Shown: positions 12,539 to 24,385, counted from the stretch's first letter. The stretch is DNA of 64,000 nt from Anthostomella pinea (GCA_963556695.1 CAUWAG010000003.1:4712001-4776000), one strand, 5' to 3'. The notes: generated by a model from the sequence alone, not told the origin. Made by a program: numbers and translations.

Positions 12539-15500
12539 ATGTCTTCCGACGACGACATGCCGCTGGCACGTACCAATGGCAATCGTAAGTTGTCTACTCT
12601 ACTTTTTGCAACTACAACTCTGCTTTTCTATCTTGCTAAACTCTGCTCGCTTTTGGCCTGATTTTCACTTACTTCTTCGACGTCTTTATCCCCGAGTCTT
12701 CCCTCATCATAGCGAAGATACCGCGCATGCATAGCATTGCCTTATTGGTTTTGTGTTCCGCTAACTTACTACTGACAATAGTCTCAGCGCCGACCATCTC
12801 CAAGGCCGAAGACAAAGCCATGGACGTCGACTCCTCCGCAAAGCCCCTGCCATTTCCGATGTCTGTACGCAACGGTCCCGTTGACACTGGCGATTCTGCG
12901 CATGTGAACGGCAACGGAAAGCGCAAATCTCGGTCTTCAATCAGCAATGTCAATTACCAAGAGTTGGACAGTGACGAGGGACCATCTGTAGGTTCACCCC
13001 TGGCTTCACCAATACCACGACACTTCCAACTTTGTGCTGACGTGTTGAGCGTAGGCCAAGCGCCCTAGGAAAGTCGACCCTGACGACTCCGACGATGATG
13101 TCCCGATCATCAGAAAGAACAGGCTCCCCCCTGCTGCGAGCGAGACCGCTGTTGCCGAGGATAGTGACGACGACCAGCCCTTGAACGCCAGGCTGGCTAA
13201 GCAGCGACAATCTATCGAGAAGCACGCCGAGCAAGAAGCCAAAGCAATCAATGCAAAGGAAGCCAAGGCGAAGAAACCCGCCGTGAAAAAGCCCGCACCG
13301 AAAAAATCAACTCCCAGGAAGAAGGCCATTAAGGAAGAGTCTGACGATGACGATGTGCCTTTGGCTGGTGCGAAGAGCCGGAAGCGAGCTGCCAATGGAA
13401 TATCTGGGAAAGGCAAGGGCAAGTCGAATGGCGTTAAGAAGGAAGAATCAGACTCCGACGAGCCTATTCGCAAGAAGGTCAAGGCGGCTGCGAAGAAGGC
13501 CAAGGAAGAGAGCGAAGAGATCGGTGAGGAAGAGGATGAAGAAGAGTACGCATGGTGGAACGCCCCCAAGAAAGACGACGACAGCATCAAGTGGGAAACA
13601 CTCGAGCATAATGGTGTTCTCTTCCCTCCCGATTACGAACCCCTCCCCAAGAACGTCAAGCTCATCTACGACGGTACTCCGGTCGACCTAGACGTCGAGG
13701 CTGAGGAGGTAGCGGTTTTCTTCGGTGCAATGCTGCATTCCACCAACAATGTCGAGAATCCGGTCTTCCAGAAGAACTTCTTCAACGATTTCAAGGAGGT
13801 GCTCAAACGTACTGGCGGCGCCAAGGATCGACAAGGCAACAACGTTACCATCAAGGAGTTTTCGAAGCTTGATTTCAAACCCATCTTCGAGTATTATCAC
13901 GGCAAAAACGAGGCGAGAAAGGCGCGTTCCGCGGCCGAGAAAAAGGCCGAGAAAGCCGAGAAGGACAAGATGGAGGCTCCTTTCATGTTCTGCAAGTGGG
14001 ACGGTCGCAAGGAAAAGGTTGGCAACTTCAGAGTCGAACCTCCTGGCCTGTTCCGTGGCCGCGGCGAGCACCCCAAGACTGGCAGAGTCAAGGGGCGCGT
14101 CCTGCCTGAACAGATCACCATCAACATTGGCAAGCAGGCCAAGGTACCCCCTCCTCCCGAAGGCCACAAGTGGAAGGCAGTCCAACATGACAACAAAGCT
14201 ACGTGGCTTGCTATGTGGCAAGAGAACATCAATGGCCAGTACAAGTACGTCATGCTGGGTGCAAACAGTGCGGTGAAAGGCCAGGCCGACTTCAAGAAGT
14301 TCGAAAAGGCCCGGGCTCTCAAGAAGCACATTGCCAAAATCCGAAAGGAGTACAACAAGGATCTCAAGGCCGAGTCGATGGCCGATCGGCAGCGCGCCAC
14401 CGCTGTCTACTTGATCGACAAGTTCGCACTCAGAGCCGGCAACGAGAAAGACGCGGATAACGAGGCTGAGACCGTGGGCTGCTGCTCGCTGAAGTTTGAG
14501 CACGTCACCCTCCGAGAACCCAACACAGTCATTTTCGACTTCCTGGGTAAGGACAGCATCAGATTCTACGACGAAGTCACAGTTGATCGACAGGTCTTCA
14601 AGAACCTCCGCGTATTCAAGAAGCCCCCGAAGAAGGCAGGTGATGATATCTTTGATCGCCTTACGACCTCCCAGCTGAACAAGCATCTTTCCAACTACAT
14701 GCCGGGATTGACTGCCAAGGTCTTCCGTACCTACAACGCTTCCTATACTATGTCGACTCTGCTGCAGGACTTGAAGGTTGATAAAAACACCACTATTGCA
14801 GAGAAGATAAAACTCTACAATGACTGCAATCGCCGGGTGGCCATCCTTTGCAACCACAAGCGGACAGTCGGTGCTAGTCATGAGGCACAGATGGAGAAGC
14901 TTGGCGACCGTATCAAGGGACTCAAGTATCAGAAGTGGCGCATCAAGCATATGCTTCTGGATGTGGAACCCAAGATGAAGAAGAAGAAAGGAGCAGAGTT
15001 CTTCGAGCTGGACCCAGAGCTAGATGAAGCGTGGATCTTGGAGCATCAGACTTTCCTGGTCGATGAACAGCGGACCAAGATTACGAAGAAATTCGAAAAG
15101 GACAACCAGAAGCGTCAAGATGACGGCGAAAAGACATTCCCCGACAAGGAGCTCAAGGAACGTCTTAAGGTGGCGGACGAGCTCAAAAAGAAACTACAGA
15201 AGGAGAACAAGACCAAGAAGGTCGAGGCCGACATGAAAGGTCCCACCGTCGAGAAGATTGAGGCCAACATCAAGAAGATCGATGATCGAATCCGGACCCT
15301 CGAGCTCCAGGCTGCCGACCGAGACGGAAACAAGGAGGTCGCTCTTGGCACCTCCAAGATCGTAAGTTTCCCGTCCACCGCGTCTCCAGCTGATTGATAC
15401 CTTGCTAATACGTGCTAGAATTATATTGATCCGCGTCTCACTGTGGTCTTCGCCAAGAAGTTTGATGTGCCCATCGAGAAGTTCTTCTCGAAGACTCTGC

Positions 15501-15559
15501 GTGACAAGTTCACCTGGGCCATCAAGTCCATTGAGAATGAAGACAATTGGGAGTTCTGA
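12539..15559 (+). CDS. top1: DNA topoisomerase I (type IB)
   Basis: Nuclear type IB topoisomerase that relaxes supercoils by a transient 3'-phosphotyrosyl link. Exons 12539-12584, 12782-12987, 13055-15361 and 15419-15559 give about 899 residues. The N-terminal third is charged and Lys/Asp/Glu-rich, with several nuclear-localisation-like clusters ([24 protein letters not shown]). The conserved core runs from [20 protein letters not shown] through [17 protein letters not shown] and the active-site region [21 protein letters not shown] coiled linker follows. The short last exon supplies the catalytic tyrosine in the [18 protein letters not shown] motif (about Tyr855). The catalytic residue sits just past an intron, so the gene model depends on that splice (15362-15418). 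Every junction is in frame. Antisense open frames inside this gene are shadows. Confidence 0.96.
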
Positions 15560-16887
15560 GTCAGCCGAACAGCGCCTTTGCCGAAATTTTCATCAACCAT
15601 ACTCATATCTGTATTCAACTGTACAACATATACAATCTCAACCTCAATAAGGTTTAGATAGGCTCATTACCCCTTGATGAGTCACGACCAAGCATGAGCA
15701 TCGCCAATGTGCCGCTGGTCTGCGTTGATCACGCATGGGCATCAACGTCTTTGGCGGACTTTGAACACCCCATTGGCCGCTCACCCTCACTAGGTTTACC
15801 ACCTCTTGCATACCGGCATATGAAGCATTGCATTCACAGGTGGTTCTTCACCGCAAGGGTTGTAGGTATTTACCCAACCATTTTGAGATAGACAGATAAA
15901 TCAAGAAATCATTACCAATATTTGTTCCGTGTTTAATGACATGCCAGTAGTGAGCACTACATGATTGCAGCCGATTAGGACTAGTCCTGCTATGCGTTGT
16001 CGGGCGGAAGCTCAGGGGTGATGATGGAAAGGTCATCATCTGTTGTACTACGAAATTTCGGTCTGTTTGAATGACTCAGGCCGTGGGATGCGGATTTGCT
16101 CGGTGTCCATTGCCTTGACCTCTGGGTGCTCTAGCTGCGTCATTGTGCTGTCGTCGGGAACACTGCTGTGGTCCCGTGTGATTAGCTGTCAAGTGGAAAG
16201 ACAAAAGTCGATTGAGACTCATTGTCATTCTTTGCCCTGTCACCCCGTTTCTATTCGGAGCGCGTACACCCCTAGACACGCTCGCATCGACCGCCTTGGT
16301 CTCCCTTATATCATGTTCTGTGGCTCAGGGCCCCCCTCTCCTATACCTACTGCCTTCCATATCCAAGCCTGTGCGTCATCTCACAATAGTTTGCAATGGG
16401 CAGAATCATTCACATGCCGTTTACACAGGCTGGTGTGCTGTCGCGAAGTATATACGTGAACAGGCACAGGGGACTGTCCCTGCGCAGCTCCCCATATAAG
16501 GGAGAGCTCCCCAGCTCCATTTCAGATAAATTTTAGAATGAACAACCCTTTCTTTTATGCTTCCGATAAGCTGTATGCGATATGTGCTCTGTTGATTTGC
16601 TATTTAGATAGGCCGCCGTATAAATGAAGTCATACAAGGTATCTATTTAATGTTGCGTTATTTACAGAGAAACCACTTAGGATAATCGTGAACTCGTAAT
16701 CCTGGGGAGACATCCAAACCCTTCACCATATAATGTATTGATTGTCTTGTTGCGTGTTGAAACCGAAATCTGTTCTCCCAATGAATTTGCTGCTGTCCAT
16801 TGTCAAGGTTCACGATGGCGTCAACCGTCGTGCGAACCTGGATGGCAGGAAATCAGCCATGGCCACCAGAACCATATAACGTATAGA
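15560..16887. other. Intergenic, no gene recognised
   Basis: About 1.3 kb with scattered short open frames only. A TATA-like CATATAAG lies near 16491 and is followed at 16537 by a 29-codon frame (MNNPFFYASDKLY); I do not regard this as adequate evidence for a gene. Confidence 0.5.
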
Positions 16888-17478
16888 TTATGCCCCGTCC
16901 GAAACCTTGATCTCCATTTCCGTGCATTGCTTGTGTTGCTTTCGTGACAACAGCCAGCGCGCCCCGACGTGGCCCAGATAGCTGCTCAGCATCGCGGCGC
17001 TTAGTGACCACGGCACGATGCCAAGTATCACCATGTCAGCACTTTCCCCTATACTCCAGCCTACAAAAACTGCCCATATAGCCCATGTGACGAATACCGC
17101 ACTTTGATATCGGTCTTCCTCTTGTCGCCGGTGGGCATATGAAGACAAACAGCAGCCCAATGCCATACAGGAGCCAAGCATCAGCCCAGGGGATGCGGTT
17201 GGCAGCAGTATGGTGTGCGATGCGCTCAACGCGTCTTTGATGGGAGATGAGCACTGCACCCATTAGCATAGCTTACTTCGCCCAACCCGAGATCACGGTA
17301 AACCTACCGGTGATTCCCTCTCGGATACGTAGGAGGTGGTAACGAAGCAGCAGACAACCGCAGGAGCGAGCTCTGCCAGCTCTGCCAATGTCGACGCAGC
17401 TCTCGGACGTTGTGCATCATCACCTATCGGTGGCTCCTCCACGGAGAGGTGGAACAAACGACATAACTCTGGAGACAT
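16888..17478 (-). CDS. Hypothetical small membrane protein
   Basis: Not recognised. The two-exon model 17478-17308 and 17253-16888 gives 178 residues. The 54-nt intron is a textbook fungal one: GTAGGT donor, TGCTAAT branch site and GCAG acceptor, with both sides in phase 0. That is the main reason to believe the gene. The N-terminal 50 residues are soluble (LAELAELAPAVVCCFVTTSY near the end). Three hydrophobic segments follow: around LPTASPGLMLGSCMALGCCL, AVFVTWAIWAVFVGWSI and MVILGIVPWSLSAAML. The tail is basic, then acidic. It is divergently oriented to the membrane-protein gene at 18633. No function is proposed. Confidence 0.6.
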
Positions 17479-18632
17479 AGGGAAAGATTACTCGGCCAGC
17501 CGGAGCATTGGGCAGATGGGATCGACGATCCAGGGGCGGGCGGTATGAGGCTCTAGTGAGCCGAGGATATGTCAAGTACCGTGCAGCTCGATGGCCTCCT
17601 TATACATCAAGAATCAGCTCGCCTCCTCGCACAGTCACCCGCTTCGTCCTGCCTAGATGACAGCGCGCCTGGCTCGGAGGTCACTTGAGGATCGGGCGAG
17701 TTATTTTCGCCGCTTTTGGTGCACCCACATTTGGAGAGACACTTTTCAGCTCCGTTCGGTGAATCAGGCTGCCGTCGATACCCGGTTGGTTTCGTCATCT
17801 GTACGCTGGTGGTTGCGGACAGGGGAAAACAGCATAAGCACCGAAGCAGACGATTATTCCACGCGCCTTTGTTGGGCGGCTGGGATAACCATTGCCCGAG
17901 CTATTGTTTCACTGCAGGTCTCATTGGCTTCTGACTGCTACACCATGTAACCTGCATGGTACCCGAAGGAACCCCCGGTTTGGGCTGCAAGAGCCTGCAG
18001 CATGAGGCACACTCAATGTTACTCATAGGCACTTTCGGTATGACTCAAGGCACCACGCGAGGCTAACCTGCATGCAAAGCGCATCCAACCAGATCACTAT
18101 GAGGTTTCATGCGAACCGTGAGGCTCTCGCCTGTCTGGAGATGTGGAATAAGGCAACCCACGCCAGTGCCCAAGTTTGCATGTCAGATATCGACGTGGAT
18201 CGCTCCAAAACCTCACGGCACGAGTCACCATCATCGCACAGACGCGACTTTAGGCCGCAACGCATCATCGAATCCTACGAGTCTATCGAATCCGGTCGTC
18301 CGCCTGCAGCACTCGGGTACGGACGCGAACATCTGAGCAGTGCGAACAAGGAGAATGATTTGCCTGCGAGTGAGCCCGGGGAGCATGGTGTACAAATGTA
18401 AAAACTCCCGTGATGTAACCGAGAGATACTACCAGAGGCCAGTGCCAATCCAGTGGTCATATATCGGGGTGTACCCGACGAGGTTCGTGCCTGGGCTCAA
18501 CCTGATACCTACCCGATTGCTAAACCTCTAGTTCCCCCGGGTCTCAGCTATTTGCTTCCTTCTACATTCGACACGTTGTCTTCGCTCATCGTGACGTGAT
18601 CTGGTGGCGACCTCGATATTTCCAAGATCAAT
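17479..18632. other. Intergenic between two divergent membrane-protein genes
   Basis: The only candidate is a + strand open frame at 18072-18401 (109 codons; hydrophilic, with SKTSRHESPSSHRRDFR and SSANKENDLPASEPG). It has a plausible composition but no domain, no intron and no leader signals that I can defend. Otherwise nothing is recognised. Confidence 0.35.
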
Positions 18633-19493
18633 ATGGCGAGTCAACGTGTCTTCGCCGCAACCCAAGCCCATCTTAGGATGGTCCACCCTCGTATTGAGAG
18701 GCACGGCAAGGCCTTGTCACAAGGAGCCATGATTGGGACTGCTATTGCTTTCCCTGTCGTCCAAAACCAGGGACGATTCTACTACTACCTGTGAGACACC
18801 TGACCCCTCGAGCACATTGATAGCACTATTAACAAGACCATAGTACCTTGAGCATCTTCTTGCTGTCTACCTTGATATACAACGCCCTGATGTGGAGAGC
18901 TGTCGTCAGGTGCGTGGAGTTTCCCTGCATCGTGCTTCGCTGCCTGTACCAACGGAATCCTGACTTACGAGCGACTCAGATACTTCTTTCTGTCATTGGT
19001 CGTAGTCGGTGGTCCTCCTACTATATTGCTCGTGAATCCCGACGTCTCTATGACCTCTTCGGCGGCGCACATCCCACTTCTCATTATGCTCATGAGCCTG
19101 GTCATCCACGAGTTCTCTAGGCTGCAGCTGAGGCCCCTGGGAGGGTGGCACCTACTGCCGGAGTCCTCTCCTGGAACACCCGGATCGTTCTTATCACGCA
19201 GCCTCCTCTTGGACAAAGGACTGCTTGATGTCGAATCTCAAGATGAGTATATGAGCAACGCACCGTTTGATCACAAGAATCCGTTGTTGGACTTCATGGA
19301 AGCCACCGCAGAGCATGACCGCTTGCCAAGTCAGAGATCATCCGATATTACACTTTCATCCGGTGAACCAGGGAGTTTGCCATCCTCATGGGGTTCCTCG
19401 GTCCGGAACTTCTTCCCGCATTACTCAGACCAGAGGAATAGGACCCAGGGTTTGGACCATGAACCTGCTGTCCCACGGAGGGAGACTGCATAA
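18633..19493 (+). CDS. Hypothetical multi-pass membrane protein
   Basis: Not recognised. Exons 18633-18790, 18844-18909 and 18980-19493 join in phase (2/1, 2/1) to about 245 residues. The N-terminus is hydrophilic (MASQRVFAATQAHLRMVHPR). A weak hydrophobic patch (AMIGTAIAFPVV) precedes segment LTLSIFLLSTLIYNALMW, then FFLSLVVVGGPPTILLV and IPLLIMLMSLVIHEF. The C-terminal 130 residues are polar and probably cytosolic (DEYMSNAPFDHKNPLLDF, SSDITLSSGEPGSLPSSWG). The tiny middle exon falls inside a membrane segment, and only the chosen splice sites yield continuous hydrophobicity, which supports the model. The stop codon overlaps the ATG of the next open frame (TAATG), so the real protein may be longer if one more intron is present. 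Confidence 0.6.
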
Positions 19494-19891
19494 TGTTGCC
19501 CACGCGGAAGAAATTGACGATTGCCATCATTATGCACGCCGGAATGACTTCCAAGGTCGAGGAAGCCACTCATCCGCAGTTTCCTTTCTCTTTTCTCAAT
19601 GCTCTCCGCGGATTGCCAGACTTGCCCCTTGGATACCGCATACCTGGATTTGGATTTGAAGACTTGCTTGATAATCCTGGAATTACCGGAAGGATTTTGC
19701 GACCATTTTTGCCGGACATGGACAATTCAGTGGATACAAGCCCGCGGAAACTCACGAGGACTTTTTCATCTCGGACTACTGTGAATGACAACGCCACACA
19801 GCTCCTCGAGGATGATGTCGCAAGGCGGCGAGGGCAGAATCGCGATAACCCATCATTCCCACTACTACTACCCGCTCTGGACCGGATTTGA
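19493..19891 (+). CDS. Open frame overlapping the previous stop; possible extra exon
   Basis: A 132-codon frame starts inside the TAATG stop/start overlap of the upstream membrane-protein gene. The product looks protein-like: NALRGLPDLPLGYRIPGFGF, ILRPFLPDMDNSVDTSPRKL, and an Arg/Asp-rich tail. No domain is recognised. The two explanations I consider are a downstream exon of the same gene, joined by an intron I could not place with confidence, or a chance frame. A separate fungal gene starting one base before a stop would be unusual. Confidence 0.3.
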   Translation: MLPTRKKLTIAIIMHAGMTSKVEEATHPQFPFSFLNALRGLPDLPLGYRIPGFGFEDLLDNPGITGRILRPFLPDMDNSVDTSPRKLTRTFSSRTTVNDNATQLLEDDVARRRGQNRDNPSFPLLLPALDRI

Positions 19892-22143
19892 ATGAACACC
19901 AAAGTCAGATGCCATGACTATGCATGCTTGCCTGGACCAGAGGCACGCAAAACCGGATTTCATTTTACACCTAGGTACACACATACACTGGGCAACCAGA
20001 CCTGATCGACAGTGTTCGAGCACTGCGACACGAAAAATGCATTCGACTCTCAGAGACGAGGCGGCTATTTTGATTTATCATCAGCGTTCACCATTGGAGG
20101 ATCTTTCACCCACGTCGGTATTCTGCCGACATGTGTATGTAGGGCGTTCGAATTGATGTGGCCAAAGTGCCGTCAATGGTGTATATATATATACCTGGAT
20201 TCACGATTAGAACGGGTGCCCACGAAGCAGCTGCACATACGCGCTCTCAATATACAACATTATTGGACAATCGATCCCATCTCTCAGCGGCATAGAGAGG
20301 GTATTTCTGTGGTACGTGATTATCCCGGTGGCGGCGACCAGTGCATTAATTTCTGATATGGAGCTTGCGGACATCTCGTGGGGTTACTGGCAAGAAGGTT
20401 AGACGGGAAGAATTCAATCATTTTCGACTACGCGTGTGACGGATGAGCATATTTGGGAGGAAGACCGCCTAAGCATCGAAGCGCAGTGGTTTACGAACCA
20501 CTGGGGCGTTGCCAACTCTCTTGGTACTCAGTGTCATCTGCTCTGTTGCTCATCGACTTCCACCACGGCAACGAAATGGTCGAGAATCAAGGGCCTGCTC
20601 TTTTCTAGGGGCAAGGATACGATGGAGTGAGACAGGACTTGGCGGACAGCTGAATCGACCTGTACTAGGTTAGAGCTGCAAGTGTACATGATATCAACCT
20701 GAATATATATCCTGGTACACAGCAGTGGTACTGCTGGAGGGCTGGATTAGACGTTCCCTTCCGCAGCGACTGCATCACCGTCCTGTTGCAACCTCTCGTG
20801 GACATTTCTTGCCCGTCGGTTCAATTATCATGAACACGGAATCGCCGTCTGGATGGAGTCGTCAGGTCAGGTCGATGCGATTATACTACCTCCAAGATCT
20901 GCACTAGTGGCCGTTCGACCCAAGCTCACGCCCGAGGTTTCGTCACTTCACTCCCACGGCCGCCTACTCCTAAGGGCGTCGTTTCTACCCCAAGGGCGAG
21001 GTATTGGCGAGACGCCTGAGCGCGATTCATTTTCAGGGCTAGTACACTCGGCAAGTGAGTTGTTACACAGTCCTTAGCGGATTCCGACTTCCACGGCGAC
21101 CGTCTTAGAGAGATAATGTTAGCATTCAATTCAATTAGTGTACAGGGTGGTTCAAGTACCAAGACTTACCTCTTGTCTAGATGTACTAACACCTTTTGTG
21201 GTGTCTGATGAGCGTGTACTCTGGCACCTTAACCTCGCGTTCGGTTCATCCCGCATCGCCAGTTCTGCATCTCGATTCTCGAAATAGGGGTCCAGTATTC
21301 AGGCTGCCCGGTCTGCAGACAGCCGCTGCGCTAGGCGCCGGCCCACTTTGCCGGGCCCTGGCCCCTCCATTGTCCAGCCACCGACGCATGATGTGACAGG
21401 GGTCTTCCTTCATCAGCCACACTATCTTGAAGCTGGTTTGTGGATTCAAACGGGCACTAAGCGGTTTCAGCCCCATAGCCCAGCCACCGCCGCGGGTTTC
21501 CCATCTGATCCGTCTTGTCTTGGTCTTGCACATCACATCCACCCGTCACCTGGCCAGCCAGCAGCGGCTTCTGGTTGCAACCAAGGAAGCATCGCCAACG
21601 CATGCAGCCAAACATCACCAATCGCCAGATCGCCTGCTACCAAGCCTGGTAGCACTCGTGCTCTGGATATGGACTGGACCCATGTCGTCCCACTGCCGTC
21701 CAAGGTCCATGGTCTTCCACTCGGCGCTATGGATGTGTCCGTAAACTTGGGCTGCGGCCCTGATGACGATGCATCATCTTAGAAGGAGAGAAATATCAGG
21801 TGGCTGGATCTCCATTTTCCCTTCGAATCGCCGTTGAGCGTCTTTGCATCTACCCATAAGAGCCTCTGCCACACCTTTCTCTCCTTCCTAATCCGATTGT
21901 CTCGTCTTACATACAGCACCTACCTGAATTTGTCAATAGCATTGTCTGCCATTGACACATCATACCCTGCATTGGTGTACGATAGTGATACCTGACCTAT
22001 TGTACCCTCACCACACCACACCACCCCAATTGTGCCGACTCCTCTCTGGCCGTTGGCACCCAAATATACTTACCCCCCTCTCCTCCTCACCCGCTACACC
22101 TTTCTTGTATACTTTTGCCCTCGAAACACACCACAAAGCCACA
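19892..22143. other. Gene-poor stretch, then promoter of the GH16 gene
   Basis: No supported gene over 2.2 kb. Open frames up to 144 codons (21348-21782) are Pro/Ser/His-rich and have no leader or splice context. The 200 bases before 22144 are strongly pyrimidine-rich (CACCACACCACACCACCCC, CCCCCCTCTCCTCCTC), typical of an active fungal promoter and leader for the downstream wall-enzyme gene. Confidence 0.45.
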
Positions 22144-23284
22144 ATGCTGTTCTGTAGGCCCCGTACTGCAGCGGCAGCTGTTGCCGCGATGCTTTCAAGC
22201 CGAGCTATAGCTCAAACATATACATCTTGCAACCCTACGGAATCCAGTAAGTTTGCCTACGCTCACCATCCACCCGATATTCTGTCTGTGTCTAGTTCTG
22301 ACCCGTGTCCCAGCCTGCGACCCGAACACTGCCCTCGGCATGGCCATCGACGTCGATTTCACACAAGGCGAGGTCAACTCGTTTACCTCGTCCGGCGGCA
22401 CACCGACATACGGCGAAGACGGCGTGACTTTTACCGTTTCGAAGCACGGCGACGCTCCACAGCTCAACTCCATATTCTACATCATGTTCGGCCGAGTCGA
22501 GATAAGCCTGAAAGCCGCCCCGGGCGCCGGTATAGTCTCGACTCTAGTCATGGAGTCCGACTGTCTCGACGAGATCGACAATGAATGGCTGGGCTCGGAT
22601 ACGACAGAAGTGCAGACCAACTACTTTGGCAAAGGCATCACAGGCTCATACAACCGTGGCCAGTTCAACCCGGCCGCGGGTAACCAGGACGAGTTTATCA
22701 CATACGTCGTGGACTGGACTAGTGAAAGGATTGTCTGGACTGTGGGCGACACGACTGTGCGGACATTGACCTACGCCGACGCGGAAGCCGGCCAATACCC
22801 CCAGACTCCCATGCAGGTCAAGTTTGGTGCTTGGGCTGGTGGTGATCCCAGCAATGATGCGGGCACCATCGGCTGGGCGCGTGGTCCCACCGACTACACT
22901 CAGGGGCCATTCAGCATGAGCGTGAAGAACGTCAAGATTACCGATTACAGCACCGGCAGCAAGTACAGCTATGGCGACACTTCAGGCACTTGGCAGTCAA
23001 TCGTATCAGAAGGTGGAGAGATCAACGGCAATCTCAACGGCGCCGGTGGCTTGACTACGACAGCTGTGGCTGCTGCTTCGACTTCGACTTCGACCGGCAA
23101 CGTGCCCGCCGGAGGCATTGGCGGTACTGGCAACACGGCGACCTCGGGGCTGCCAGCCGGGTGGCATATGACCTCGGAAGGAAAGTTGATGCCGCCGTCC
23201 AGTACGGCCACCGTACGTCCTTCTGCCGCCTTCGTCTTCATCTTTACCGTCCTCGCAACCATCGCTGGGAACAGGTGGATCTGA
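22144..23284 (+). CDS. Crh-type cell wall transglycosidase (GH16)
   Basis: Secreted GH16 enzyme of the Crh1/Utr2 type, which in fungi cross-links chitin to beta-glucan in the wall. Exon 1 (22144-22246) encodes a signal peptide (AAAVAAMLSSRAIAQTYTSC). Exon 2 starts at 22314 with CDPNTALGMAIDVDF. The catalytic motif is DEIDNEWLG (Glu-Ile-Asp-x-Glu core). The fold continues through QTNYFGKGITGSYNRGQFNP, FITYVVDWTSERIVWTVG and FGAWAGGDPSNDAGTIGWAR. A Ser/Thr/Gly-rich linker follows (AVAAASTSTSTGNVPAGGIG). Read straight through, the frame ends at 23284 with hydrophobic AAFVFIFTVLATIAG, which resembles a GPI signal. That same stretch also looks like an intron (see 23275-23585), so the C-terminus is undecided. 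Confidence 0.88.
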
Positions 23285-23585
23285 TTCTAAGACTATCACG
23301 ACCTACGATGGCAGAGGCTTCTTGACGACCATCACTGCCCCGGCAGGGTTTACCACCCCTGCCGAAGGGCTACGACTCACAAGGCTTTCCTGTCTCTGCC
23401 ACATCGGGTACTGGATCGCAGCCGGCTACTACCAGTGCTGTGGCGGCCGTGGTATCCGACGAAGATGTGAGCATACAGACGGCAGCCGAGGCTCCAGACA
23501 GGAGCGCATCCAGTCACACATATACGAAGCATTCTCCGTTGTGGCGATCTCCCTGCTTGCCTCACTATTCTACACAAAGCTATGA
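23275..23585 (+). other. Possible alternative C-terminal exon of the GH16 gene, with frame changes
   Basis: If a 73-nt intron 23202-23274 (GTACGG donor, ACAG acceptor) is removed, the GH16 frame continues as SGSDSKTITTYDGRGFLTTI then TAPAGFTTPAEG, a style common in fungal GPI wall proteins. At the GGG run at 23367-23369 the protein-like sequence moves to another frame (YDSQGFPVSATSGTGSQPAT, then AVVSDEDVSIQTAAEAPDR). Near 23515 it returns to the first frame, ending in YEAFSVVAISLLASLFYTKL, a GPI-signal-like tail with stop at 23585. Two compensating single-base changes, real or from assembly, would explain this. With the alternative GTACGT donor at 23213 the protein would instead end quickly at about 23325. 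Confidence 0.4.
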
Positions 23586-24385
23586 GTAGAGTGCTACACA
23601 CGGACTGCATGGCGGTGGTGTAAAATTGCAGGGCAACGACACCCACGGGAGGAAATTAATAAGCATAGGCTCGGAACAAGGAAAAGGGATTGGCATCACA
23701 CAACAGGCGCATGGAATGGGTCAAGTGACGACACGACTTGAACGAGACAAGGATGGATGAGCTGGACATATCATCCTCTGATAATGCATTGTACAACATG
23801 AATAGCATACATAGATTGGTCAACGAGTGCAAACTCGACGAAGACCGCGTACATACACTAGATAGGCACTTCCAAGACACCTAATGAACATACGCACTCA
23901 AGCATCTTGGACGTACCTCTGACACTTACGATGCACTTGACAGCCATGGTTGCTTCTAGGCTGCACATGATCTCACGTCGATACTAGCATCAAGGATCAC
24001 AACCCCGCTGCTGTTGCAAGCAACCTGTGACAAACTGAGAAACCCCTCGGAAAGGTCACGAGAATCAGCTGGTTGGTGATCCATGGATGTTTACGAGATA
24101 GAAATGGACGAGGCCGGACGTACCCGGTGGTTACCGCTTCCCACCGCTTATACTCGGTTAGGGGTGTTAGGGGTGTTAGGGGTCAGGTATAGTCAGGACT
24201 CAGGGACCCGCGGACTACAGCCGCTATCGCAGCCGTGTGTCAGACTATCAGACCAAGAACCACCAAGGGAAGGGAAGGGCGCCACAGACTTCAACCCAAC
24301 CAGTCAGCTGCTGTCGCGCTGTTTTGGGAATTTAAGTTCATTAGGGTAGGTGTCAGATAAAAGGTACCTTCTAGGGTTGCGTAAC
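23586..24385. promoter_or_regulatory. Intergenic, promoter region of the aminotransferase
   Basis: No coding signal. The notable element is the TTAGGGG-type triplet repeat at 24158-24184, listed separately. Confidence 0.5.
24158..24184 (+). repeat. Three tandem 9-bp TTAGGGGTG units
   Basis: Units at 24158-24166, 24167-24175 and 24176-24184; the third ends in C instead of G. They lie about 200 bp upstream of the aminotransferase ATG and resemble the fungal telomere unit TTAGGG. They could be binding sites for a telobox-type factor or a small chance tandem repeat. Confidence 0.6.

Noticed and set aside
13688..14950. 420-codon open frame on the minus strand inside top1
   Set aside because: Exact antisense shadow of a highly conserved coding exon with GC-rich third positions; the sense product is unmistakable topoisomerase I.
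16537..16626. 29-codon frame MNNPFFYASDKLY with a TATA-like element upstream
   Set aside because: Too short, and the TATA match is weak; expected by chance in an AT-richer intergenic region.
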